This document shows, one piece after another, positions 51,951 through 60,759 of a DNA stretch of 64,000 bases. A program made the position numbers and the translations under genes. The notes beneath the pieces were generated by a model that was not told the DNA's origin, did not search any database, and saw nothing but the letters and a program-made list of their open reading frames with translations. Each line of letters starts with the position of its first letter. Position 1 is the stretch's first letter. The stretch comes from Achromobacter animicus (lineage in GTDB: Bacteria > Pseudomonadota > Gammaproteobacteria > Burkholderiales > Burkholderiaceae_B), in assembly GCF_902859585.1 (NCBI RefSeq), contig NZ_CADIJM010000002.1, positions 248,001 through 312,000 of the forward strand, in the 5' to 3' direction.

Positions 51951-53386
51951 AGCCGCCACAGCAAGACGGCCGCCACCAGAATGGCCGCGACATTGAACTG
52001 CATGGCCGACGCAAACGCCTGCGCATGGCGCTCCGCTGCGCTGGCTTCCGCGTAAGCCTCCAGCGAACCGCCATACAGCATGCCCGCCGCCGACACGCCC
52101 AGCGCGGCGCCCACCTGCTGCAAGGTCGACACCACGCCCGCCGCCATGCCGGCCTGGCGGTCGTCGACCAGCCCCATCGCCAGGTTGACCAGGGGCGTGT
52201 TGACCGCGCCTTGCGCCGCGCCCAGCCACACCAGCGCAGGCAGCAACGTCCACGGCGACAGGCTGGCGCCGCCGATGCCGGTTTGCATCATCAGCGCCGC
52301 CGTCGCCCCGCCGTACAACAGCGCGGCCAGCGCGATCGCGCGCGTGCCGTACCGGGCGACCAGTCTTGGCGCCACCATCGATCCCGCCACGAATCCGACG
52401 CTGGCCGGCGCGAAGATCATGCCGGCCGTCAACGCATCCAGGCCAAAGCCCGTCTGCACCAGCAAGGCGTAGCAAAGAAACATGGCGCTGGCGGTGGAGA
52501 ACACCAGCATCACGACGAGGCACCCCGCCGCAAAGCGCGGCTGCGCCAGCAAGTCCATGTCCACCAGCGGCACGCCGCCGTGCGCGGCGACCCGGCGCTG
52601 CAGCCGCACGAAGGCTGCCAGCGCAACCACCGATGCCCCGCCGCAGGCGAGCGTCCAGGCGGGCCATTGCTGGGCGGGGCCTTCGATCAACGCCAGCAGC
52701 AGCAACGCCAACCCCAGGCCCACGAGCGCGGCGCCGGGCCAGTCCATCGCCGCGCCCGAGGGCTCGGCGGATTCGGGGATGTGCCGGGCAAGCCAGCACG
52801 CCAGCAGCCCCAGCGGCAGATTGATCAGAAAGATGGCACGCCACGCCAACCCGAACAGATCCGCATGGATGATCCAACCGCCGAGCACCTGCCCGGCGAT
52901 GGCGGCCAGGCCCAGCGTCATGCCCAGCAGCCCGAACGCCCGGCGCCGCGCATGCCCCTCGAAGCTGACGCGGATCAGCGCATACACCTGCGGAAACAGC
53001 AGGGCCGCGGCGGCGCCCTGCAGGATGCGCGCGGCGATCAGCGTGTCCGGCGTGGGCGCCAGGCCGCACAGCGCGGACGCCACCGCAAAGCCCGCCATGC
53101 CCAGCATGAACAGCCGTCGCCTGCCATGGCGGTCGCCCAACCGGCTGCCCGCGATGAGCAGCACGCCATACGCCAGTTCATAGGCGGCGATGATGAAGTT
53201 GATCTGCGCGAAGCTGGCCGACAGCGTGGCCTGCATGCTGGGGATGGCCACGTTCACGACGAACAGGTCGAAGATCGTGATGAAGCCGCCGGATAGCAGC
53301 ACCGCCAGGCCGAGCTTGCCGAGTCGTGGCGAAGCGGGGTCGGCAGGGGCGGCCGACGGCGTGGCGGGAAGGGTAGTGGTCGACAT
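51935..53386 (-). CDS. MFS drug exporter, DHA2 (EmrB/QacA) family, 14 TM
   Basis: 483 residues from the ATG at 53386. Motif A-like GSRLGDRHGRRRLFMLG and motif C-like LGMTLGLAAIAGQVLGGWIIHADLFGLAWRAIFLINLPLG identify the DHA2 group, with about 14 hydrophobic segments. Such proteins export toxic cations and drugs by proton antiport. It is divergent from an HTH regulator gene. A TTG four codons upstream is a less likely start. Confidence 0.9.
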   Translation of the reverse strand: MSTTTLPATPSAAPADPASPRLGKLGLAVLLSGGFITIFDLFVVNVAIPSMQATLSASFAQINFIIAAYELAYGVLLIAGSRLGDRHGRRRLFMLGMAGFAVASALCGLAPTPDTLIAARILQGAAAALLFPQVYALIRVSFEGHARRRAFGLLGMTLGLAAIAGQVLGGWIIHADLFGLAWRAIFLINLPLGLLACWLARHIPESAEPSGAAMDWPGAALVGLGLALLLLALIEGPAQQWPAWTLACGGASVVALAAFVRLQRRVAAHGGVPLVDMDLLAQPRFAAGCLVVMLVFSTASAMFLCYALLVQTGFGLDALTAGMIFAPASVGFVAGSMVAPRLVARYGTRAIALAALLYGGATAALMMQTGIGGASLSPWTLLPALVWLGAAQGAVNTPLVNLAMGLVDDRQAGMAAGVVSTLQQVGAALGVSAAGMLYGGSLEAYAEASAAERHAQAFASAMQFNVAAILVAAVLLWRLGRHR

Positions 53387-53482
53387 GAAAGCGTCCAAAA
53401 AGTCAGGATCGGCGCTATTCTGGGCGGACCTTTAGCCTTATACAATTTAGCTGTTTATGCTATTACTCCGTGCAACCCCGTC

Positions 53483-54361
53483 ATGACCGAACCCGCCATT
53501 TCACGCCGTCTGGACCGCACCCGGGCCGACCTGTCCGAATTCCTGCGCCTGCGCCGGGAACGGCTCACTCCCGCTGACCTGGGGCTTCCGCCCGGCCGCC
53601 GCCGCCGCACGCCGGGGTTGCGCCGCGAGGAAGTGGCGGCGCTGGCCGGCGTCGGACTGGCCTGGTACACGTGGTTTGAACAGGGGCGCAACATCAGTGT
53701 GTCGGCCACCTTTCTCGAAAACCTGGCGCGCGTGCTGCGGTTGGACGACGCCGAGCGCCGCCACCTGTATCTGCTGGCGCACCAGCGCCCGCCGGCCGAG
53801 ACCGGCCGCACGTGGTGCACCGTGCCCGCGCAAGTTCGCCGCTTGATGGATGACCTGCCCGCGCGGCCCGCCTACATCCTGAACCTGCGTTGGGACGTCG
53901 TCGTGTGGAACGCCGCCGCGGACAAGGTGTTCAATTTTTCCGGGCAGGCGCCGGGACGGCGCAACCTTCTCTGGATGCTGTTCGTGGACCCCGCGATGCG
54001 TGAACGCTTTGTGGATTGGACGGTGCAGGCGTCCCGCATGCTGTCCTCGTTCCGGCGCGATTTCGCCAGCGCGACCGGCGTGTCCGATATCGCTGAACTG
54101 GTTGATGAATTGGAACGTGTGTCGCCCGAATTCCAGTCGTGGTGGCGCGAGCACGACGTGCATGGCACGTGCATGGGACTGCGCACGCTGCATGTGGATG
54201 CGTTGGGCGATATCGCGTTCGAGCATGCCACCTTGAGTGTCGATGAAAGCCGGCACTTGCGATTGGTGGTCTATGCGCCCGCGCCGGATGAACCCCGTGC
54301 CGCCGACTTCGCGCGATGGGTGCAGGCGGGTCCAGCTGTGTCGCTGGCGCCCTCGGAGTAG
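53483..54361 (+). CDS. HTH regulator with MmyB-like ligand-binding domain
   Basis: 292 residues. A lambda-repressor-like HTH (about 12-95; TPGLRREEVAALAGVGLAWYTWFEQGRNISVSATFLENLARVLRLDDAERRHLYLLA) is followed by an MmyB-like domain (LNLRWDVVVWNAAADKVF to ADFARWVQAG). Regulators of this type often control an adjacent exporter or dehydrogenase gene. It is divergent from the MFS exporter, 96 bases away, so local repression of that gene is likely (inferred). Confidence 0.9.
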   Translation: MTEPAISRRLDRTRADLSEFLRLRRERLTPADLGLPPGRRRRTPGLRREEVAALAGVGLAWYTWFEQGRNISVSATFLENLARVLRLDDAERRHLYLLAHQRPPAETGRTWCTVPAQVRRLMDDLPARPAYILNLRWDVVVWNAAADKVFNFSGQAPGRRNLLWMLFVDPAMRERFVDWTVQASRMLSSFRRDFASATGVSDIAELVDELERVSPEFQSWWREHDVHGTCMGLRTLHVDALGDIAFEHATLSVDESRHLRLVVYAPAPDEPRAADFARWVQAGPAVSLAPSE

Positions 54362-54425
54362 GATTTTTAGGGGACGCCAGCACAAGACATTGGCAGGGGA
54401 TTTGACGCGACGGACAACGCGGGTA

Positions 54426-54456
54426 TATCGTACGAGCTATCGTAAGACATATCGTA
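54426..54456. promoter_or_regulatory. Triple TATCGTA repeat, likely PadR/YqjI-type operator
   Basis: TATCGTA occurs at 54426, 54438 and 54450, exactly 12 bases apart, followed each time by an A/G-rich stretch. The third copy runs into the AAGAG ribosome site of the PadR gene. Regular spacing just over one helical turn suggests a multi-dimer operator whose occupation would block both transcription and translation of the PadR-reductase unit. Confidence 0.6.
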
Positions 54457-54466
54457 AGAGCTACCT

Positions 54467-55162
54467 ATGCGCCAAACGGCTTTCCGCGAACACCCGCACC
54501 ATGGGCGTCCCCACCATGGCCACCACCACCCCAGTCACCGCCACCCGCGTCACGCCAGCGCGGGTGGCGACTGGTTTTCCGGTTCCTCCGACGGCCGCGG
54601 CGATGCGGACGGGTTCGGCGGCGACGGACGCGGCTTCACTCGCAGCCGCAAAGTATCCAGCGACGACCTGCAACTGATGCTGCTCGGACTGCTGGAACAG
54701 AACGCCAGCCACGGCTACGAACTCATCAAGGCATTGGGCGCGCTCAGCAACGGTTTCTATACGCCCAGCCCCGGCATGGTCTACCCCGCGCTGACGTATC
54801 TGGAAGAACTGGGCTACGCCACCGTCGAGCAAGAGGGCGCCAAGAAGCGCTATCACCTGGCGGAACCGGGCAAGGCGTATCTGGACGCCAACCGCGACCG
54901 CCTGACGCTGATGTTCAACAAGCTCAAGCATGTCGCGCGCAAGATGGACTACATGCGCCAGGCCTGGAGCGGCCAGCCGCGCGCCACCGGCCCGGAAGGC
55001 GAGGACGCCCGCACCGGCTGGCTGCCGGAGTTCGTGGAGGCGCGCCAGGCGCTCAAGCGCGCGCTTCTGGACCGTACCGACGCCTCGCCTGCAGAACAAC
55101 GACGCATCGCGGCCATCCTGGCGCGTGCGACCGATGAGATCACCGGCAAATCCGGCGCGTGA
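54467..55162 (+). CDS. PadR-family metal-responsive repressor with His-rich N terminus (YqjI-like)
   Basis: 231 residues. The first 30 or so are extremely His-rich (13 His between residues 9 and 29), then a Gly/Asp linker. The PadR winged helix follows from about 60 (DDLQLMLLGLLEQNASHGYELIKALGALSNGFYTPSPGMVYPALTYLEELGYATVEQEGAKKRYHL), then a helical tail. E. coli YqjI has the same arrangement, binds nickel through its His-rich tail and represses the ferric reductase YqjH. The next gene here is a YqjH-like protein overlapping by 4 bases, so the same circuit is likely. Confidence 0.88.
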   Translation: MRQTAFREHPHHGRPHHGHHHPSHRHPRHASAGGDWFSGSSDGRGDADGFGGDGRGFTRSRKVSSDDLQLMLLGLLEQNASHGYELIKALGALSNGFYTPSPGMVYPALTYLEELGYATVEQEGAKKRYHLAEPGKAYLDANRDRLTLMFNKLKHVARKMDYMRQAWSGQPRATGPEGEDARTGWLPEFVEARQALKRALLDRTDASPAEQRRIAAILARATDEITGKSGA

Positions 55163-56004
55163 TCCCGTCTCACCCTACTGGAGTTTCCATGACTCAAAGC
55201 GACCTGACCGTGGCGCGTGTGCGCCACACCCTCAAGATGCGCACGCTGACCGTGGCGCGCGTCGAACGCATTGCCGGCCTGCTGGCGCGCGTCACCTTCA
55301 CCGGCGAAGACCTGCAGGATTTCGTGTCCGCTTCATTTGATGACCACGTGAAGATCTTCTTTCCCGCCGATCCCTCGCAGCCGCCCGTGCTGCCCACGGC
55401 CGGGCCCGACGGCATCAAGTTTCCCGATGGCGTGGCCCGGCCCGCGGCGCGCGACTACACGCCGCGCCGCTTCGATACGGCGCGCCAGGAACTGGAAATC
55501 GAATTCGTGCTGCACGGCGACGGCCCTGCGTCGACGTGGGCCGAACAAGCCGCGCCTGGCCAGCAACTGGGCATCGGCGGCCCGCGCGGTTCGTTTGTGG
55601 TGCCGACGGCGTTCGACTGGCATGTGCTGATCGGCGACGAGACCGCATTGCCGGCCATCGCACGGCGGCTGGAAGAACTGCCGGCCTCGGCGCAGGCGCT
55701 GGTGCTGATCGAAGTGCCGGGAGCAAACAACGAAATCCCGCTGCAAACGGCCGCGAAGGCATCGGTGCGCTGGCTGCATCGCAACGGAACGGCGCCCGGC
55801 TACAGCACGCTGCTGCTGGAAGCGGCGCGCGAACTGGCGCTGCCGTCAGGCGAAGGCTATGTGTGGGTGGCGGCGGAATCGGCCACGGCAAAAGCCGTGC
55901 GCGAAATCATGGTGGCGCAGCACGGCATCGACAAGAGCCGCATTCGCGCGGCCAGCTACTGGAAGCGCGGCGCGGTTGCCGTCCACGAATCGCACGACGA
56001 TTGA
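55159..56004 (+). CDS. Siderophore-interacting FAD ferric reductase (YqjH/ViuB-like)
   Basis: 281 residues. The FAD-binding barrel carries RDYTPRRFD (the RxYTxR motif) and GPASTWAEQAAPGQQLGIGGPRGSF. A NADPH-binding domain follows, with LIGDETALPAIARRLEELP and YVWVAAESATAKAVREIM near the C terminus, and ends AASYWKRGAVAVHE. It releases iron from ferric siderophores in the cytoplasm by reduction. It overlaps the PadR gene (ATGA), so the repressor should control its own partner. Confidence 0.92.
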   Translation: MIPSHPTGVSMTQSDLTVARVRHTLKMRTLTVARVERIAGLLARVTFTGEDLQDFVSASFDDHVKIFFPADPSQPPVLPTAGPDGIKFPDGVARPAARDYTPRRFDTARQELEIEFVLHGDGPASTWAEQAAPGQQLGIGGPRGSFVVPTAFDWHVLIGDETALPAIARRLEELPASAQALVLIEVPGANNEIPLQTAAKASVRWLHRNGTAPGYSTLLLEAARELALPSGEGYVWVAAESATAKAVREIMVAQHGIDKSRIRAASYWKRGAVAVHESHDD

Positions 56005-56007
56005 GCG

Positions 56008-56895
56008 TCAGGACTTGCGGGCGGTCCGCGCCAGCGCCAGCAGATTCGCTGCCCGTCCACCCGCCGTGTCGCGCAAAGCCAACCCCAGCACCGCGCGCGG
56101 CCATTCCAGCGCGAACGGCCGATACACCACGCCATCCGGCCGCAGGTGACGCAGCGACGCCGGCACGATGGCCACGCCCATGCCTGCCGCCACCAGGTTC
56201 ACCGCCGACGACAACTGCGGCGCTTGTTGCCCGATGCGCGGACTCAGCCCGTGCTGCCGGCACGCCGCCATGATGTCCGCGCTGAGTCCATAGCCCGATT
56301 TGCGCGAATACAGAATGAAGGTCTCGTGCTGCAGGTCGGCTGGGGCGAGGCGCTTGCGGCGCGCCAGCGCATGACCCAGCGGCAGCGCCACCACCAGCGG
56401 CTCCTCGACCAACTGCGTGAACGCCAACCCGCCATCAAGCGCGAAAGGCGGACGCACGAACGCGGCGTCGATCGTACCGTCGCGCAACTGCGCCACCAGC
56501 GTTTCACTATCCCCCTGAGACAGCGTCATCTCGACCTCGGGATAGCGCTCGCGATATTGCCGGATCAGCTCGGTCACCACGCCATTGAAGGACGCCGATT
56601 CGGTAAACCCCAATGTCAGTTCACCGACCTCGCCGCGCGCGGCGCGCTGCGCCGTGCGCACTGCGGCGTCCGCGCGTTGCAGGATGTCCTGGGCGCACGC
56701 CAGGAATGCGCGTCCCGCGTCGTTAAGCGCCACGCCGCGGCCCATGCGGTCAAACAGCGGTGTGCCGACTTCCTGTTCAAGCTGGCGGATCTGCTGGCTG
56801 AGCGGCGGCTGCGCCATGTTCAGCAGTTCGGCCGCGCGCGTGAAATGCTGGGCTTCGGCAGTGACGACGAAATAGCGCAAATGGCGCAGTTCCAT
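56008..56895 (-). CDS. LysR-family regulator, divergent from the PEP mutase-family gene
   Basis: 295 residues from MELRHLRYFVVTAEAQHFTRAAELLNMAQPPLSQQIRQLEQEVGTPLFDRMGRGVALNDAG, the classic start of the CatM/BenM-like subgroup. The effector domain begins GELTLGFTESASF. Its stop lies 3 bases from the stop of the siderophore reductase (convergent). An alternative start 16 codons upstream (56943) lacks a ribosome site, as does the chosen one. It probably controls the divergent isocitrate lyase/PEP mutase-family gene. Confidence 0.88.
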   Translation of the reverse strand: MELRHLRYFVVTAEAQHFTRAAELLNMAQPPLSQQIRQLEQEVGTPLFDRMGRGVALNDAGRAFLACAQDILQRADAAVRTAQRAARGEVGELTLGFTESASFNGVVTELIRQYRERYPEVEMTLSQGDSETLVAQLRDGTIDAAFVRPPFALDGGLAFTQLVEEPLVVALPLGHALARRKRLAPADLQHETFILYSRKSGYGLSADIMAACRQHGLSPRIGQQAPQLSSAVNLVAAGMGVAIVPASLRHLRPDGVVYRPFALEWPRAVLGLALRDTAGGRAANLLALARTARKS

Positions 56896-57001
56896 TTTGA
56901 TATCCAAAAAGTACTGATGAACAATTTTCAATATATTGGACATTCTAATGGCGCGCGCCGATCATGCAGGCATCAGATCCCCGAATGAAGGAACGCCCAT
57001 C
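56896..57001. promoter_or_regulatory. Divergent control region with a CAATATATTG palindrome
   Basis: The 106-base gap between the LysR gene and the lyase gene is AT-rich in its left half. A perfect 10-bp palindrome, CAATATATTG (56929-56938), is a candidate LysR binding half or promoter element. Confidence 0.35.
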
Positions 57002-57862
57002 ATGACTGCCAATCCGTCCCCTGGCGCGCGACTGCGCCAACACCTTGCCGACAGCATCGTGGTGGCGCCCGGCGCATACGACGGCCTATCGGCCCGCCTG
57101 GTCGCCGCGGCCGGGTTTCCAGCGGTGTACGCCAGCGGCGGCGCCATTGCGCGCGCCGCCGGCTATCCGGACATCGGACTGCTCAGCTTTACCGAAGTCA
57201 TGGACCGCGTTGAAAAGATCGTCGAGGCCAGCGGCCTGCCGGTGATCGCGGATGCGGACACCGGATTCGGCGGCTCGGCCAATGTTGAGCGCACGGTGCG
57301 CACGATGGAACGCGCGGGCGTGGCGGCGTTCCATATCGAAGACCAGTCCTTTCCCAAGCGCTGCGGCCATCTGGACGACAAGAGCCTGGTGGACGCTGCC
57401 GAGATGGCCCGCAAGGTCCACATCGCGCGCCAGACGCTTGCCGACGCGGACACGCTGGTCATCGCGCGCACGGACGCCATTGCGGTCGAAGGCTTTGACG
57501 CCGCCATCGCGCGCGCCGAGCTGTACCTGAAGGCCGGCGCCGACATGATCTTTGTCGAGGCGCCCGAGACGCTGGCGCAGATCCGCGCCATTGCTGAGCG
57601 GTTGCCGGGCCTGAAACTCATCAACATGTTCTACGGCGGCAAGACGCCGCTGGTGCCGCTGCCGGATCTGGCCGCCATGGGCTATCGCCTGGCGATCATC
57701 CCGTCGGACCTGCAGCGCGCGGCGATCCATGCGATGCAGGCCACGCTCCAGGCCATCCGGCAGACGGGCGACAGCAGCGCGCTGGCGGATCGCCTGACCA
57801 GCTTCGCGGAGCGCGAAGAAATCGTGCAGACCCGCCGCTATCTGGCGCTGGACGCTCAGTAG
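57002..57862 (+). CDS. Isocitrate lyase/PEP mutase superfamily enzyme
   Basis: 286 residues. The barrel shows PGAYDGLSARLVAAAGFPAVYASGGA, the metal-binding ADADTGFGG, HIEDQSFPKRCGHL (with the catalytic Cys region KRCGH of lyases) and IARTDAIAVEGFDAAIARAELYLKAGAD. Members include 2-methylisocitrate lyase, oxaloacetate decarboxylase and carboxyphosphonoenolpyruvate mutase. The KRCGH loop favours a C-C lyase, but the substrate is uncertain. The start has AAGGA upstream. The 3' end overlaps the convergent WG-repeat gene by 7 bases. Confidence 0.88.
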   Translation: MTANPSPGARLRQHLADSIVVAPGAYDGLSARLVAAAGFPAVYASGGAIARAAGYPDIGLLSFTEVMDRVEKIVEASGLPVIADADTGFGGSANVERTVRTMERAGVAAFHIEDQSFPKRCGHLDDKSLVDAAEMARKVHIARQTLADADTLVIARTDAIAVEGFDAAIARAELYLKAGADMIFVEAPETLAQIRAIAERLPGLKLINMFYGGKTPLVPLPDLAAMGYRLAIIPSDLQRAAIHAMQATLQAIRQTGDSSALADRLTSFAEREEIVQTRRYLALDAQ

Positions 57863-60759
57863 GCGCGAGACGCCGCCGTGCGGTTGCAGCCATGCGGCAT
57901 GCGCAGCGGCCACAGCCGTTGGCCGGCCGCACCGTACAGCGTGCGGATGCCGCATTGCATCTTCACCTGCGCCAGCATCTGGCCGGCGTGGTCGATGATG
58001 CGCGAATCGTCTTCCGTGGACACCACCGCGCGTTGGTCCGTAAAGCCCGACAAGGCCCGGAACTCGGCTGGAATGACGAACTGGCCCTGGCCGTTCACGT
58101 AGCCGTAGCTGCGGTCTTCGCTCGCGGGCGCCAGGCCTTCGCGCATCGGACCCAGCGCGTCGAAAGCCGGTCCCGTCAGCGCACCCTTGGCATCCACCCA
58201 ACGCGCACCGCCGCCGGACAGCTGCGTCACGGCGCGTCCCTCCGAAAACGCGGACGCAAAGCCTTCGACCGTCACCCGGGTTTTGCCCGAAAGGTCGGTG
58301 TAGTCCGTCATGGTGCCGCGGTCTGCCGAGTAATGGCGGATCAGCAGGTCGGAACGCGACGGCCAGCTCCATTCGCCCTTGGGCAGGGTCGCGAGGATCT
58401 TGCCGCTGGCGTCCATCACGTGCGTGCCCGCCGCGTCCGCCGCCAGCGCGCGCGCCGGCGCGCCCTGGAACGCGGTGCCGATACGGGACGACGGCGCGAT
58501 CTGCCAGGCGCCCTTCGCGTTCAGGTAACCCTGACGGTCGGCGCGGCGGATCTCCATCCAGTCACCCAGACGGACGTAGTCGGCGTCCTTCATGTCCAGC
58601 GCGTCCTCGCCGTCCGGCGAGATGATCCAGCGGCGCTCGCTATTGCCCGCGCTGACCGAGCCGTCTCCAAAATCGCCCACCTGCAACCCGCGCATGAACG
58701 CGGTCAGCGCCTTGCCCTTGGTGTTGAAGACCGCGGCGGGACGTTCGTATTCATTCTCTTGCTTACCCGGCTGCGTCACGCGCCACAGCGTGTCGTTCAC
58801 GCGTTCCGCGCCTTGATGGCTGGCCGGCAGGATCCACTGCCCCTGCAGGTCGATGACGCCGACGCGCCCCGTGCCCAGCGAAGCGACGGCCTGGCCATTC
58901 TGGAACTCGCCGATGCTGCGGAACGCCGGCGCGGCCAGTTCCTTGCCGGCGACGAAGTCATACAGGCCCCACGGCGCGCCGTCGGCCGCCGTCTTCAAAA
59001 AACGCACCACGCCCGGGGCGACGACCTGCGTATCGAAGTTCTCGGGCAGTTCGAACGTCTTGCCGGCACGGTCGATCATGCGTACCACGCCGTCGCCATA
59101 TACCTGCGCGTAGCCCTGGCGGAACATACCGATGTGCTGCTGCGCGGGCAGGTCCAGCGGCTTGCCGCGTGCATCCAGCAGCACCATGCCGTCGGCCGTC
59201 TCGGCCGCATAGCGCAACTGGTCCGCCGTGAGATCGGCGCCGTCGCCGGCGTCGTCCAGCGGCGTCACGGCGGTCCACGACGGATCGGTGACCGTGCTGC
59301 CGTCGGCCAGCAGCAGTCCCACCTGGACATCGTCGCAGTGGCAGTGGCTTTGACCCAGCAGGCCCAGCGGCGCGCCAGGCACGCCGGCCGGCAGTGACTG
59401 AAGCTGCTGGTTCTGAAGCGTCTTCACTATCTCGGGCTTGAGGAGCGCCTTGCCGTTCTTGTCCAGCACGTTGAGCAGCGCGCCTTGCGCGTCGGACAAC
59501 CACAGATTGCCTTCGCGCGTTTCCATGCGGCGGGCGTCCGCCAGCCACGCGGGCGCCGCGTCGCCGTGCACCCACGCGCCCGTGGGCGTCAGTACGCCCG
59601 CGGTGCGGCTGGCGCCGTCCACGAACATCACATAGCCTTCGCTTTCGTCGCCGGCCGACAGGCCCTTGCCCAGCGTCAGGGGCTGCGGGCGCCCCGGCAC
59701 CAGCGCCACGAGGTTTTCGCCGGACGGGTACACGATGGTGTCGGCAAAGCGTTGGGATGCGTGGCCTTCCGCGTCCGTCAGCGTCGCAATCACCGCGCCG
59801 TCGCGGTCCAGCACCGCAAACCCCGCCCGGCGCGGCAGCGCTGCGCTGTAGAAAGCCTTGCCCACGGGGTTCATGCTTTCGTATTGCTGGTCCGCGCCGA
59901 TCAGTTTGCCGTCCGCCGTCACCAGCACCGAACCGTCAGGGCCATAGCCGGTGGCCAGGTTGCCGCTGTCCTGCGCGTAGATGTCGTCCAGCACCGGTTC
60001 CACTACCCAGTTCCAGTCCTTGTCCACCACGCCGTACTTGGACTCGCCGTTGGTGGCGATGTACAGGCCCTTGTCGCCCAGCGGCCGCGTGATCACGACG
60101 CCGGTTCCGCCGTAGCGCCGCTCGCCCTTGGCCGAGCGGTATTCCTCCTTGTACTGGACCGTGGCGCGCGCGGGCACGCCGTCGTACAGGCGCACCGCGC
60201 GCACCACGTCCTCGAACGGTTCGCCCGCAGGATTGCCGTGGCGATCGATCAGCAGCGGCTTGCCGTCCAGCGTCACAACTGCCAGTCCGATCTCGACAAA
60301 ATCCTGCACTGCGTCAAAGCGCGGCGGAACGGCCATGCGGCCATTGCGGTCGATGTATCCCCACTTGCCTTGCCAACGCACCGCGGCCAGCCCGTGGCGG
60401 AAGTCGCCAACCGCCTCGAAGATCGGCTCGATCGCGACGCGGCCGTTCTGGTCCAGAAAACCCCAGGCGTGGCGGCGCAGCGAGTTGTCGTGCGGTACGC
60501 GGTCGATGTTCTCGATGGCGGACGGCAGCAGCACCGCGGCGCGGCCGTCGTGCAGGTCCCGGATGCAGCCGTTGCCGAAGGGGTTGCGCGAGGAAATGTC
60601 GTCGGCTGCCGGATAGGCCTGGTACTCCGCATCGCTCATGCAATACAGGTGCATCGACTGTATATAGCCGTTCTGCGCCTGGGCGGACAGGGATACGCCT
60701 AGCGCGGCCAGGGCGCAGGCAAGGCGGGTGGTTCGTAGCACGCGTGACGTCATGATCAT
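57856..60759 (-). CDS. Exported WG-repeat protein
   Basis: 967 residues from the ATG that overlaps the stop of the upstream WG gene (ATGA); an ATG two codons later is also possible. A signal peptide ends SAQAQ at about 29. WG repeats (about 20-residue units like AWGFLDQNGRVAIEPIFEAVGDFRHGLAAVRWQGKWGYIDRNGRM) are clear near the N and C termini and degenerate between. The C-terminal tail is CGIRTLYGAAGQRLWPLRMPHGC with two Cys. WG repeats form beta-propeller-like units, often on surface or periplasmic proteins. Function is unknown. Confidence 0.85.
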   Translation of the reverse strand: MIMTSRVLRTTRLACALAALGVSLSAQAQNGYIQSMHLYCMSDAEYQAYPAADDISSRNPFGNGCIRDLHDGRAAVLLPSAIENIDRVPHDNSLRRHAWGFLDQNGRVAIEPIFEAVGDFRHGLAAVRWQGKWGYIDRNGRMAVPPRFDAVQDFVEIGLAVVTLDGKPLLIDRHGNPAGEPFEDVVRAVRLYDGVPARATVQYKEEYRSAKGERRYGGTGVVITRPLGDKGLYIATNGESKYGVVDKDWNWVVEPVLDDIYAQDSGNLATGYGPDGSVLVTADGKLIGADQQYESMNPVGKAFYSAALPRRAGFAVLDRDGAVIATLTDAEGHASQRFADTIVYPSGENLVALVPGRPQPLTLGKGLSAGDESEGYVMFVDGASRTAGVLTPTGAWVHGDAAPAWLADARRMETREGNLWLSDAQGALLNVLDKNGKALLKPEIVKTLQNQQLQSLPAGVPGAPLGLLGQSHCHCDDVQVGLLLADGSTVTDPSWTAVTPLDDAGDGADLTADQLRYAAETADGMVLLDARGKPLDLPAQQHIGMFRQGYAQVYGDGVVRMIDRAGKTFELPENFDTQVVAPGVVRFLKTAADGAPWGLYDFVAGKELAAPAFRSIGEFQNGQAVASLGTGRVGVIDLQGQWILPASHQGAERVNDTLWRVTQPGKQENEYERPAAVFNTKGKALTAFMRGLQVGDFGDGSVSAGNSERRWIISPDGEDALDMKDADYVRLGDWMEIRRADRQGYLNAKGAWQIAPSSRIGTAFQGAPARALAADAAGTHVMDASGKILATLPKGEWSWPSRSDLLIRHYSADRGTMTDYTDLSGKTRVTVEGFASAFSEGRAVTQLSGGGARWVDAKGALTGPAFDALGPMREGLAPASEDRSYGYVNGQGQFVIPAEFRALSGFTDQRAVVSTEDDSRIIDHAGQMLAQVKMQCGIRTLYGAAGQRLWPLRMPHGCNRTAASRAY

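Noticed and set aside
54421-54470. Short regularly spaced repeats considered as a CRISPR array
   Set aside because: The repeats are only 7 bases with 5-base spacers, far too short for CRISPR; an operator is more reasonable.
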